From positions 1-62,124 of the forward strand of contig MGYJ01000055.1 in NCBI GenBank assembly GCA_001801685.1: a stretch of 62,124 nucleotides of DNA, in the 5' to 3' direction. Below the pieces are notes generated by a model. That model saw only the letters and a list, made by a program, of their open reading frames with translations, was not told the origin of the DNA and did not search any database. The translations under genes were made by a program, and so were the position numbers. Positions 23,619 to 30,809 of this stretch are shown here, piece after piece; the first letter of the stretch is position 1, and each line of letters opens with the position of its first letter. Source of the DNA: Gammaproteobacteria bacterium RIFCSPHIGHO2_12_FULL_63_22 (GTDB taxonomy: Bacteria; Pseudomonadota; Gammaproteobacteria; Xanthomonadales; Xanthomonadaceae).

Positions 23619-24083
23619 TTACGTCGTCGTGAACCAATTGCCGCTACCGTCCGGCAGAATCTGAAACATGATCGGCACGATCCGCAATCGGGGAGCGAAC
23701 AGCAATTCCGTTTGCTGACCAGGGGCAAGGATCGCTCGCGCGAACGTGACGGTAGCCGGCGTCGATGCCGCCGGCGTCCCGGCCACGGCCGTCATGACGA
23801 TCTGCTTGGCGAGTGCCGTTTGCAGACGGCCGATGACTCCCAACGTCCCGAACGTCCCGTAAGGCCACATGGCCGTCTGGATCGCGGCCGCGTTGTACTC
23901 CAGCAGGTCCATTTGCAGGAAGCACGAGCCGCCACGGTAGACGCCATCCTGGACCGTGTCGCCATAGTTGTCGCCCGTGATTTCCTCGACGGCGGGCGAA
24001 ACGCGGAGCCGGTAGCCGTCCCGTGCCTGTCCAAGTGCCAGCGCGTTGTACGTGACCGTGTAGGCACCAGCGATGAACGACAT
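23619..24083 (-). CDS. Probable major tail tube protein (154 aa)
   Basis: M-S-F-I-A-G-A-Y-T-V-T-Y-N-A-L-A-L-G-Q-A-R-D-G-Y start and E-I-T-G-D-N-Y-G-D-T-V-Q-D-G-V-Y are typical of tail-tube beta-sandwich proteins that begin with a short insertion signature. Position just before the tape-measure-like gene fits. Confidence 0.65.
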   Translation of the reverse strand: MSFIAGAYTVTYNALALGQARDGYRLRVSPAVEEITGDNYGDTVQDGVYRGGSCFLQMDLLEYNAAAIQTAMWPYGTFGTLGVIGRLQTALAKQIVMTAVAGTPAASTPATVTFARAILAPGQQTELLFAPRLRIVPIMFQILPDGSGNWFTTT

Positions 24084-24098
24084 TTTCCGATCTCCTCA

Positions 24099-24617
24099 TT
24101 ACGTTGCCGGCAAAGTCTGATACCTGATCGCACCGCCGAACCGGATCGTGCGCAGCAGTCCCGCGAACGATTCTGATTGAGCGTAAAAGTAATCGCCCGT
24201 CACGACTTGCGGAGCGCTGCATCCCTGGAACCGCAGCGGATGATGGAAGCCCGTCGCGGACGGCAACAGCAGATCGTTGGCCGCGTCCATGACGGCGTAG
24301 TTCATGTGGATCGCCAGCATGATGGCCCGGCATCGCACGTTCACCGACGCCTTTGCGTCCAGCAGCAGGTTCCGGCTCCGATCGCGGGGAACCTTTGGGG
24401 CACGCAGATAGACGTTCACCTGGACGCCGTGCCGCTCATCAAGGAAGTGTTCCGTCTGGCCGTCGTTCGACCACTCGCCCGGCCAGACTGCGATGTAGGT
24501 TTCGCCGGCGATCGCCAGCGGCCGGCCGTCAAACTCAACATCGCATTCGCTCGGCTTGTACTTCAGGCTCGTGCGAATCTCGTTGCGGACGGCCAGCAAG
24601 AGGGATTCTTCGCTCAC
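24099..24617 (-). CDS. Tail terminator/completion-type protein (172 aa)
   Basis: GTG 24617 overlaps the preceding TGA (GTGA); an upstream GTG at 24626 is also possible. Alpha/beta with helical N-terminus (E-E-S-L-L-L-A-V-R-N-E-I) and T-Y-I-A-V-W-P-G-E-W. Position between the gpG-like gene and tail tube suggests tail completion. Family not recognised. Confidence 0.55.
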   Translation of the reverse strand: MSEESLLLAVRNEIRTSLKYKPSECDVEFDGRPLAIAGETYIAVWPGEWSNDGQTEHFLDERHGVQVNVYLRAPKVPRDRSRNLLLDAKASVNVRCRAIMLAIHMNYAVMDAANDLLLPSATGFHHPLRFQGCSAPQVVTGDYFYAQSESFAGLLRTIRFGGAIRYQTLPAT

Positions 24618-24838
24618 AGTATCCACTCCACGTCGGGAATAGAATCAAGATATCCCCGTCGTTCTGTGCGACTACCATTGGCATCTTCTACGGTAATTTC
24701 ACGATCGCAAAATACGTTTCCGTCAGATTCCAGTGCTTTCCTTATGTCTTCCGTCGCAATGGCATATTTCAACGGCAAACCGCATATTGCCATGCTTTCT
24801 TCGTTTGCTTTTTTGATAAAATCAATCATGTTGCTCAT
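24614..24838 (-). CDS. Small connector-region protein (74 aa)
   Basis: M-S-N-M-I-D-F-I-K-K-A-N-E-E-S-M-A-I-C-G start; beta C-terminus with R-R-G-Y-L-D-S-I-P-D-V-E. More AT-rich than neighbours. ATGA overlap with the upstream gene and GTGA overlap with the downstream one. Function unknown; head-tail joining by position. Confidence 0.6.
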   Translation of the reverse strand: MSNMIDFIKKANEESMAICGLPLKYAIATEDIRKALESDGNVFCDREITVEDANGSRTERRGYLDSIPDVEWIL

Positions 24839-25680
24839 TCGGAGAACCCCCCACGCTGCATCACGAGAGCGAACGCACGAGCCACGCCGCGCGAGGCCGC
24901 GCCGGCGATATCGTCCCACGCGGCTTGCGGCCACTTCGACGGTTCCGGCCACAGGCGGCGTTTGCCATCATGGTGGAACGCCGCGTACTTGACGTTCGTG
25001 CCGACGATGACGCTATTCTGGCCAACCGCGAACTCTTGTTCGTCAACAGATTCTCGCTGAAATACGTCCATCGTCGCCAAATCTTCGTCGTCATCAATTC
25101 CAGGCGACAGCGAATTTAACAGCCGGCCGGTGTCGCGAAGGATTTTCAACTTGCGTTGGCCCAGTGTGCCAAGCAGCGTCTTGGCTCCCTGCTCTTTCAG
25201 GACGTTCCACGCGCGGCCAGCCGCAACGCCTTTTGCAGCCTTTACCGTGTCCCCCTTAGCGATTCTCCAGCCAAGCGTGTCGTGGTAGATTTTCCACCAT
25301 CGCTCTCGCTGACCTTCGTCTAAAGTTGGGAGCCTATCAATGTTTGTTCCTGGTTTTCGCTTTACTTTACGTCCTTGATCCATGACGTTGGTCGGCAATC
25401 CAAGAGCCTTGACTTCATCTTCGGTAGTCCGACGCCCATACGCCTTGTACTCCGGTGTCAGGTCCGGCCACGACTCCCCGGCTGGATCTGTCCCGCCGTC
25501 GGCCTTGATTTCGTACCACTGCTTGACCTTCGACAGTGCCGCCATGCCGATCCGCAACAGGAACCCCTCGCGAATCTGCCCTTCGTCCGCCGTCTGGCCG
25601 GTCAAGATATCGCGCAGCCGGTCGATGTGCTGAGCGACATCGGCACGCGAACCACGGAAGATAACGCGATGATCGGCCAC
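24835..25680 (-). CDS. Mu gpG-like virion morphogenesis protein (281 aa)
   Basis: C-terminal pattern G-R-L-L-N-S-L-S-P-G-I then V-G-T-N-V-K-Y-A-A-F-H-H-D-G is the signature of phage virion morphogenesis/tail completion proteins of the Mu gpG group. N-terminal 80 residues helical. Position after the gp36-like gene matches the usual order. Confidence 0.75.
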   Translation of the reverse strand: MADHRVIFRGSRADVAQHIDRLRDILTGQTADEGQIREGFLLRIGMAALSKVKQWYEIKADGGTDPAGESWPDLTPEYKAYGRRTTEDEVKALGLPTNVMDQGRKVKRKPGTNIDRLPTLDEGQRERWWKIYHDTLGWRIAKGDTVKAAKGVAAGRAWNVLKEQGAKTLLGTLGQRKLKILRDTGRLLNSLSPGIDDDEDLATMDVFQRESVDEQEFAVGQNSVIVGTNVKYAAFHHDGKRRLWPEPSKWPQAAWDDIAGAASRGVARAFALVMQRGGFSE

Positions 25681-25689
25681 GCGGTTCCT

Positions 25690-26202
25690 TTACTTCGGCA
25701 AATCCAACCCAAGCTCCGTCACGTCCGTATTCTGACCCAACGTGCTTTCGCCGCCGGTCGAAATGGTCTTCTGTACCCGGACCTTCGCATTCTGAAATCT
25801 TCCGTCGATTCGCACGTTCGACAATGCTGGCAACTGATTCGACCGCTCCGGCGAGTTCGGCAGCGTCAGGTCGCCGTCCTTGATCTTCTTCAGTTCCTCC
25901 AGGAACTCCTTGCATTGCTCGTTCAACGATTCCGGGCACGGGTTGCCGCGCCGCTTACAGAACTGGCACGATGCGAAGTGAGCCGTCACGTCGTTGATGA
26001 ACGTCGACGTAGCCAGGTCCGCGACCGTGTACCGCTGGGAGACGTAGAGGTTGACCCGATCGGTTGCCCATTGGATGACGAGCGTGATGAGTGCCGTCTC
26101 GCCCGCGAGGTCTTCGCTGTCGTCCGTGCGGTCGACCAGCCCTTCTGCGCTCAGGATCGCCTCAACGTCGGCTTGCGTGCAATAAACGGTAGAAACAGCC
26201 AT
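25690..26202 (-). CDS. Mu gp36/DUF1320-like head-tail adaptor (170 aa)
   Basis: Y-C-T-Q-A-D-V-E-A-I-L-S start and I-Q-W-A-T-D-R-V-N-L-Y-V-S-Q-R-Y-T-V match the DUF1320 head-tail connector type. A C-x-x-C pair (C-Q-F-C-K-R-R-G-N-P-C) is an addition. Role: completes the head neck to receive the tail (family knowledge). Confidence 0.75.
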   Translation of the reverse strand: MAVSTVYCTQADVEAILSAEGLVDRTDDSEDLAGETALITLVIQWATDRVNLYVSQRYTVADLATSTFINDVTAHFASCQFCKRRGNPCPESLNEQCKEFLEELKKIKDGDLTLPNSPERSNQLPALSNVRIDGRFQNAKVRVQKTISTGGESTLGQNTDVTELGLDLPK

Positions 26203-26241
26203 GACGTAAATTCTCCGCAGAATTATTCAAACTGATCGCAT

Positions 26242-26268
26242 GCGCCGGAATAAAACGTTTTCCGGCGC
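26242..26268. terminator. GC-rich hairpin between glycosyltransferase and connector genes
   Basis: GCGCCGGAA (26242-26250) pairs with TTCCGGCGC (26260-26268) over a 9-base loop. Two more TTCCGGCGC copies lie at about 26271-26279 and at the end of the glycosyltransferase gene (about 26286-26294), so alternative hairpins can form. No long T-run. Could slow or stop transcription between the blocks, or protect mRNA. Confidence 0.5.
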
Positions 26269-26282
26269 GATTCCGGCGCGAT

Positions 26283-28565
26283 TTATTCCGGCGCAATCGC
26301 CATATCTTTCGACAGGTGTTCGGCTTCCGCCTCCCAGCACATGCGGAATTTCATCGTCCGATTCGTAGGCGTCTTTTTTCTGTGCAACGCCAGATAGAAA
26401 GCGATGTCGAAATCCGGCGACGTTTGCGGCGTGTTGTCGCCAGTGAAACGGTAGACGTGATTCCGCACCAGTTGGGTGCGAATTAGCGTGCAGCCGAACC
26501 CGTTGCCGTCCAGGTAGTCATAGCCCTCGCCGCGGTCGACGAAGTGGATTCGCTGGCCGGCGTCGTTCAACCGCCATGCGACGTACCCTTTGTGGAATCG
26601 CGACAGGTACGGGCCGGCCACGCTTCCCACGTCATGATCGAAGCCACGCATCAGCAGGTCGATCCCGTCGTCTGGCGGAATACAGTCGTCCTCCAGCGAC
26701 AGGACGTAAGGCGAGTCGATCGACAGCCGGATCTGTTGCCACATGTCTGCCATCGCGGTACGGACGGCCGTACCAGCCTTCTTCCGGGGTGCGTCGGCCA
26801 GATCCCGCTCGCCGACTCGCATGGCCCGTACCCGAACGTCGGGATAGCCGCACCGGATCAACCACTCCCGAACCATTGCGGAAAACTCGGCATCGTGCGA
26901 CGTATTGACCAGCAGGATAGCTACCTGCTCTCGCGGCCACGTTTGGCGGTCGAGCCACGCGGAGTACGGTCCCCACGCCCACATGCGGCCAGCAAGCGGC
27001 GTCACGATCGTCACCCGCTCATACGCCAGCCCAGCCCGGTGGTAGTAATCGGTCTGCTTGAGCACCTTGGACCGCTGTGGCTGCTCGCCTGCCAATCCGT
27101 GCTTACGATAGCGGTAGACGGTCTGCTGCTTGGCAGCCTTCCATCCGCGTTGCACGATCCGGCGCCACCAGTCCCAGTCTTCTGTAATCAGCGGATCCTC
27201 ACGGACCAGCGGGCCGATCAGGTCCAACGCCTCGCGGCGGACGATCGCCCCCGCATGGATGTAGTTGTCCCATTCGATATGGTCGGGGTCGAAGGTCGGC
27301 ATTTGCAAAATGCGCGTCTCTTCCCCAAAGCAGTGCATGTCAGAGTAAACCAGCCCTATGCCTGGGTCTTTGAACATCGCATAGCCGTTATCGAGATATG
27401 CGGCCGGCAATTCGTCGTCGGCGTCCAGGAAGCATACCAGCGGGGCCGACGTTGCGTGCAAGCCGGCCGCTCGCGCCGTCGCCACGGACCCGGCGTTGAT
27501 CCGCATGTACCGCACGCCAGCGAACGATCTGGCTACCTCCTGCGTGTTGTCCGTTGACGAATCGTCTACGACTACGATTTCATCAGGCCGGACCGATTGA
27601 TTGATTACCGATCGGATCGCGTCGCCAAGGAACCGGCCGTAGTTGTGGCAGGGGATCACGATGGCGATAGGAACATCACGGTGTCCGCGTTCGGCTATCT
27701 TCTGCCGCCGTTTTCGTGGCAATAGTTCCGTCGCGTCGAACTCTTCACCGCGGAATGAGTCCGACTTGCGCGAACCGTTCGCTTTCCATGTCGGCGATAT
27801 CGTGCTCTCTTCCCCGACGTGCTGGGCAAGGCTCGGCGTGTGGTAGTAGACGAGCCGGTGTTCGTTCTGTGCCCATGTACCAATCGCCATTTCGACGTTT
27901 CGCTTGCGGTCCCACTCGGCAATGACCTTCGCGTGAAGCAATTCCTTCGCCACGTCTGGCGGGAACACCCACGCACATGCCCCCCATAGGTTCTCGCCCC
28001 GGTTCGTGATGAACCAACCATTGCCGGTGTCGTAGGTCGCGGGCGTGTAGATGGAGCAAAGCCCGACTCGCCCCGGTGGCCAGAGCGATGCTTCCAGGTA
28101 TTGCCGAACGCAATGCGAGAATACCACGTCATCTTGAACGATCAGGTAGGCATCCGCGTTCGGTTCGCGGATCGTCATTTCCGACAGTGCCCGATGCCAG
28201 TTCTTCCAGATGCCGCGAGCGGGCGGATCGTCGCGAAACACCAGCGGGTTCCGCCAGCCGGCGGACGCCAAGGAATCGACGGTCTTGTGGAAGTAGTCCT
28301 CGCGTGTCGGAATCGTCGTGATCCCGACACACCACGTATTGACCCGCTGCTGGCCGGACACGCGGACCTCTTCAATGATCCGTTGCGACGGCGGCGGCGG
28401 AATGTTGTCCCCTGGATCGAACGGCCGGCGGTACTCGCACTTGGCGCAATGCTTGGCGGTCGTCTCCGGGAACATCGGGTGCGAGCAACTGTAGATTTCG
28501 GTTGGCGATCCGCCCTCATTGCGAAGGGCGATCAGGTCTCCGAGGTGAACGCAATGGCCGTGCAA
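26283..28565 (-). CDS. Three-domain glycosyltransferase
   Basis: 760 residues from TTG 28565, chosen because GGGAGGG lies four bases upstream and earlier ATGs fall inside the capsid gene. N-terminal glycosyltransferase-like domain (V-G-I-T-T-I-P-T-R, V-Q-D-D-V-V), a central GT2 domain (I-V-I-P-C-H-N-Y-G-R-F-L-G, V-V-D-D-S-S-T-D-N-T, L-D-A-D-D-E at about 313-405), and a third domain (V-T-I-V-T-P-L-A-G-R, S-L-E-D-D-C-I-P-P-D-D). Each has a DxD-type metal site. Probably glycosylates a virion or host surface molecule; linked to the head operon. Confidence 0.85.
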   Translation of the reverse strand: MHGHCVHLGDLIALRNEGGSPTEIYSCSHPMFPETTAKHCAKCEYRRPFDPGDNIPPPPSQRIIEEVRVSGQQRVNTWCVGITTIPTREDYFHKTVDSLASAGWRNPLVFRDDPPARGIWKNWHRALSEMTIREPNADAYLIVQDDVVFSHCVRQYLEASLWPPGRVGLCSIYTPATYDTGNGWFITNRGENLWGACAWVFPPDVAKELLHAKVIAEWDRKRNVEMAIGTWAQNEHRLVYYHTPSLAQHVGEESTISPTWKANGSRKSDSFRGEEFDATELLPRKRRQKIAERGHRDVPIAIVIPCHNYGRFLGDAIRSVINQSVRPDEIVVVDDSSTDNTQEVARSFAGVRYMRINAGSVATARAAGLHATSAPLVCFLDADDELPAAYLDNGYAMFKDPGIGLVYSDMHCFGEETRILQMPTFDPDHIEWDNYIHAGAIVRREALDLIGPLVREDPLITEDWDWWRRIVQRGWKAAKQQTVYRYRKHGLAGEQPQRSKVLKQTDYYHRAGLAYERVTIVTPLAGRMWAWGPYSAWLDRQTWPREQVAILLVNTSHDAEFSAMVREWLIRCGYPDVRVRAMRVGERDLADAPRKKAGTAVRTAMADMWQQIRLSIDSPYVLSLEDDCIPPDDGIDLLMRGFDHDVGSVAGPYLSRFHKGYVAWRLNDAGQRIHFVDRGEGYDYLDGNGFGCTLIRTQLVRNHVYRFTGDNTPQTSPDFDIAFYLALHRKKTPTNRTMKFRMCWEAEAEHLSKDMAIAPE

Positions 28566-28583
28566 GATACCCTCCCTAAACAA

Positions 28584-28615
28584 GCAAGGCCGGCCAAGTG
28601 ATTGGCCGGCCTTGC
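28584..28615 (-). terminator. Terminator hairpin after the major capsid gene
   Basis: Perfect 14-bp stem: GCAAGGCCGGCCAA (28584-28597) with TTGGCCGGCCTTGC (28602-28615), 4-base loop. On the minus strand it follows the capsid stop at 28651 and is followed by CTTGTTTAG, a weak T-tract. Likely reduces transcription into the glycosyltransferase, leaving capsid mRNA most abundant. Confidence 0.75.
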
Positions 28616-28650
28616 GAGGCGACGCGACGGAACAGCAGGAGGCGAACTGC

Positions 28651-29790
28651 TTACGATCCGAAAACGACCGTGCCATAGGCCGACGCATTCGGCACGTACA
28701 GGGCCGGCATGGCGTTGTCAATCGCGTACAGGACGTGGGCGGTCGGATCGTCCATCCACTTGGCGTAGCTGTACAGACCCATTTGCACGACCGGCGGACG
28801 GTTCGGACCGTCGCTGATCGGCTCGGAACCTTCGAGCATCTCGAAGACTTCGCTCGTCGGCTTCGGACCGAACCACGCCTTGTTCTCTTCGACGAACTTC
28901 GTGTAGGTCTCGGAACCAGGGGCCCCGACCTCCATGCCCTCGTCCGTGATGATCCACTCGACCCACGGTACGGCCATCAACCGGCCGCGGAACTCGTTGA
29001 TCGGCGCTCCGGCCGAATCGGTCCCGATCTGGCGTTCATAGATGTCGAACACTTTGTTGCTGGAGCCGGCCCGGTTGCGCAAGCCAGTGTTGTTCGTGAC
29101 GTAGCCCCAAATGGCTGCGTTCGTCACGACTTGCTCCAGGCGTTGGCCGCAAAGCTGTTGGAACGCGGCATTGATCGCCGACAGATCGCCGAAGATGTCG
29201 GCGGCGGCATCGTCCCAACTCGTGCCGATGATATCGCCGGCTCCCAGCATGTTGAGCTGGTCTTTGTTGCCGGCCGGCATCCGGAAGTTGATCTGCTGGC
29301 CGGTCGAATCGGTGAAAGCGTAATACCATTCGCTCCCGTTCGGGATCATATAGAGCGAATCCCGCATCATGCCAACCGTGAGCATGGTGCGGAAGTTCGC
29401 CGCCTCTTGCCCGAGGACGCGAAGCTGCTTCTTGATGTAGCTTTCGCCGGCTTCGTCGAACTCGCCGGCCGTGCCGCCGATCCGGCGAAAGTTGTGAACC
29501 TCTTCCGCCAGCAGCCAAACCGATTCGGCCATGCGGGGGAAGGTGCCGTCGACCCGGCCGACCTTCTTCCGCGTCACGCGAGCGGCCGGCGTGCCCGGAG
29601 CCGTCGCACGGCCGACCTTGCGGCTGGCGTCGAAGATATCGTAACCGAACTGGCGATGGCCGATCCGGGAGACGTTCGGTCCGCCCGGCTGGAAGCCAAA
29701 CGCATTGAGAAGGGAGGACGAAGTGGCGGCGACGCGCTGGACGACTTTCGTCGTTACTTCTGCCCTCAGGAGGGTGTCGATGGAAGCCAT
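28651..29790 (-). CDS. Major capsid protein (lambda gpE-like)
   Basis: 379 residues, within the usual size. N-terminal helix, then G-H-R-Q-F-G-Y-D-I-F-D-A-S-R-K-V-G, then a charged arm (T-R-K-K-V-G-R-V-D-G-T-F-P-R-M), a G-Q-R-L-E-Q-V-V-T-N-A segment, and a C-terminal half with E-F-R-G-R-L-M-A-V-P-W-V-E-W-I-I-T-D-E. It resembles the major capsid protein E family (HK97 fold). Preceded by a structured RNA leader and followed by a strong terminator, as expected for the most expressed gene. Confidence 0.75.
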   Translation of the reverse strand: MASIDTLLRAEVTTKVVQRVAATSSSLLNAFGFQPGGPNVSRIGHRQFGYDIFDASRKVGRATAPGTPAARVTRKKVGRVDGTFPRMAESVWLLAEEVHNFRRIGGTAGEFDEAGESYIKKQLRVLGQEAANFRTMLTVGMMRDSLYMIPNGSEWYYAFTDSTGQQINFRMPAGNKDQLNMLGAGDIIGTSWDDAAADIFGDLSAINAAFQQLCGQRLEQVVTNAAIWGYVTNNTGLRNRAGSSNKVFDIYERQIGTDSAGAPINEFRGRLMAVPWVEWIITDEGMEVGAPGSETYTKFVEENKAWFGPKPTSEVFEMLEGSEPISDGPNRPPVVQMGLYSYAKWMDDPTAHVLYAIDNAMPALYVPNASAYGTVVFGS

Positions 29791-29823
29791 TGTATTCTCA
29801 CCACAACACCCCCGCTCCGGTGG

Positions 29824-29889
29824 CTTCCGCGTATACTGATCGGTCAGCCTGTCGCGGTAACAGGTTTTCGGGAGCTACCCTAGACCGAT
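29824..29889 (-). ncRNA. Structured leader RNA upstream of the capsid gene (copy A)
   Basis: On the minus strand: stem ATCGGTC/GACCGAT (29889-29883 with 29845-29839), a conserved box CTAGGGTAGCTCCCGA inside it (29883-29868), an inner hairpin CCTGT/ACAGG (29864-29860 with 29852-29848) whose loop holds CCGCG, and a downstream CGCGG (29831-29827) in the conserved CGCGGAAGCC that can pair with the loop as a pseudoknot. The second copy at 30731-30795 has the same boxes but different stem sequences that still pair. The CGCGG ends 36 bases before the capsid ATG. Confidence 0.75.
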
Positions 29890-29916
29890 AGTTTCCAAAG
29901 CTCCAAACTCCGCCGC

Positions 29917-30696
29917 TTACGTGGCGGTCGTGATCGTGTTGCCCGGCGACAGATTGCGAACGTACCACTTCGTGCCGGCATCGTTCGAATGAACGATGAC
30001 GTGCCCGCCGATCTTCTGGCTGCCGGTGGAAAACGCGATCGAATCGGCCGATGCGTCGTTGATCGAAACCATGTCGTCACCGGCCGCGCTGGCAACCGTC
30101 ATGTTGAAGTCAACGACGTTGAGAAACTCGAACATCAGGCCGCGGGCGATCGTCGGCAACGTGAAGACGACGTTGCCGGCCGCCGCGGTGGTGGTGAACA
30201 GCGTGCCGTTGTCGGCCGCGACCACGGAGTAGTCGGCCGTCTTCGCGACTTCTTTGAGCGGACCGCCAAGGAACTGACGGCCCGGCAGGTCATCGTCGAA
30301 AAGGAAGTTGTTGGCAAGCTGGCGACGCGCCAGGCTGTCGAGGCCGATCAAGTTCGCGGCCTTGATCGGCCCGCCAACCGCAATCGGCATCAAGCGATTC
30401 TGGTTGTTGCCGTCGATGTCGGTCGCCCGGCATTCGAGCAACGCGATCGCTCGCGCGACCGCCGTGCCGTCCGTCGCGGTCGGACTGTACTGAGCGTACA
30501 GGTTGCTGGCCGTGATGAGGCCGAGCACCAGGCCTGGACGCAGGACAGTCGTTGGCGAATTGGCGGTATCGCGGGCCGCGCCGGAAATCAACCCGTTATG
30601 CAGGTGCCGCAGTTCCAGCGGACCCCAAAAAATCTCGGCTTCCGAGTTTTCGCGGGCGGTCGTGAAGCCCGGTACGGCGAATCCCATTTGGCTCAT
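29917..30696 (-). CDS. Head decoration protein (lambda gpD-like N-terminus)
   Basis: 259 residues. L-R-P-G-L-V-L-G-L-I-T-A-S-N-L-Y and D-G-T-A-V-A-R-A-I-A-L-L-E-C-R-A-T-D match the decoration protein D type; lambda D is about 110 residues, so the C-terminal 120 residues are an added beta-rich domain (V-F-T-L-P-T-I-A-R-G, W-Y-V-R-N-L-S-P). That domain may project from the capsid. Has its own copy of the structured leader. Confidence 0.78.
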   Translation of the reverse strand: MSQMGFAVPGFTTARENSEAEIFWGPLELRHLHNGLISGAARDTANSPTTVLRPGLVLGLITASNLYAQYSPTATDGTAVARAIALLECRATDIDGNNQNRLMPIAVGGPIKAANLIGLDSLARRQLANNFLFDDDLPGRQFLGGPLKEVAKTADYSVVAADNGTLFTTTAAAGNVVFTLPTIARGLMFEFLNVVDFNMTVASAAGDDMVSINDASADSIAFSTGSQKIGGHVIVHSNDAGTKWYVRNLSPGNTITTAT

Positions 30697-30730
30697 GTTT
30701 CATTCTCACGAGCCTCCCCGCGAAAGGCTT

Positions 30731-30795
30731 CCGCGTGTGTTGTGTGCGGCTGACGGACGCGGTTGCCGTCTGGTCGGGAGCTACCCTAGCCGCAC
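30731..30795 (-). ncRNA. Structured leader RNA upstream of the decoration gene (copy B)
   Basis: On the minus strand: stem GTGCGGC/GCCGCAC (30795-30789 with 30750-30744), box CTAGGGTAGCTCCCGA (30789-30774), inner hairpin GACGG/CCGTC (30770-30766 with 30756-30752) with CCGCGT in its loop, and a downstream ACGCGG (30736-30731) for a 6-bp pseudoknot. Every stem differs from copy A by compensating changes while boxes are identical. Distance to ATG 30696 is 34 bases, matching copy A. Confidence 0.75.
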
Positions 30796-30809
30796 GTTCG
30801 ATGATCGTC

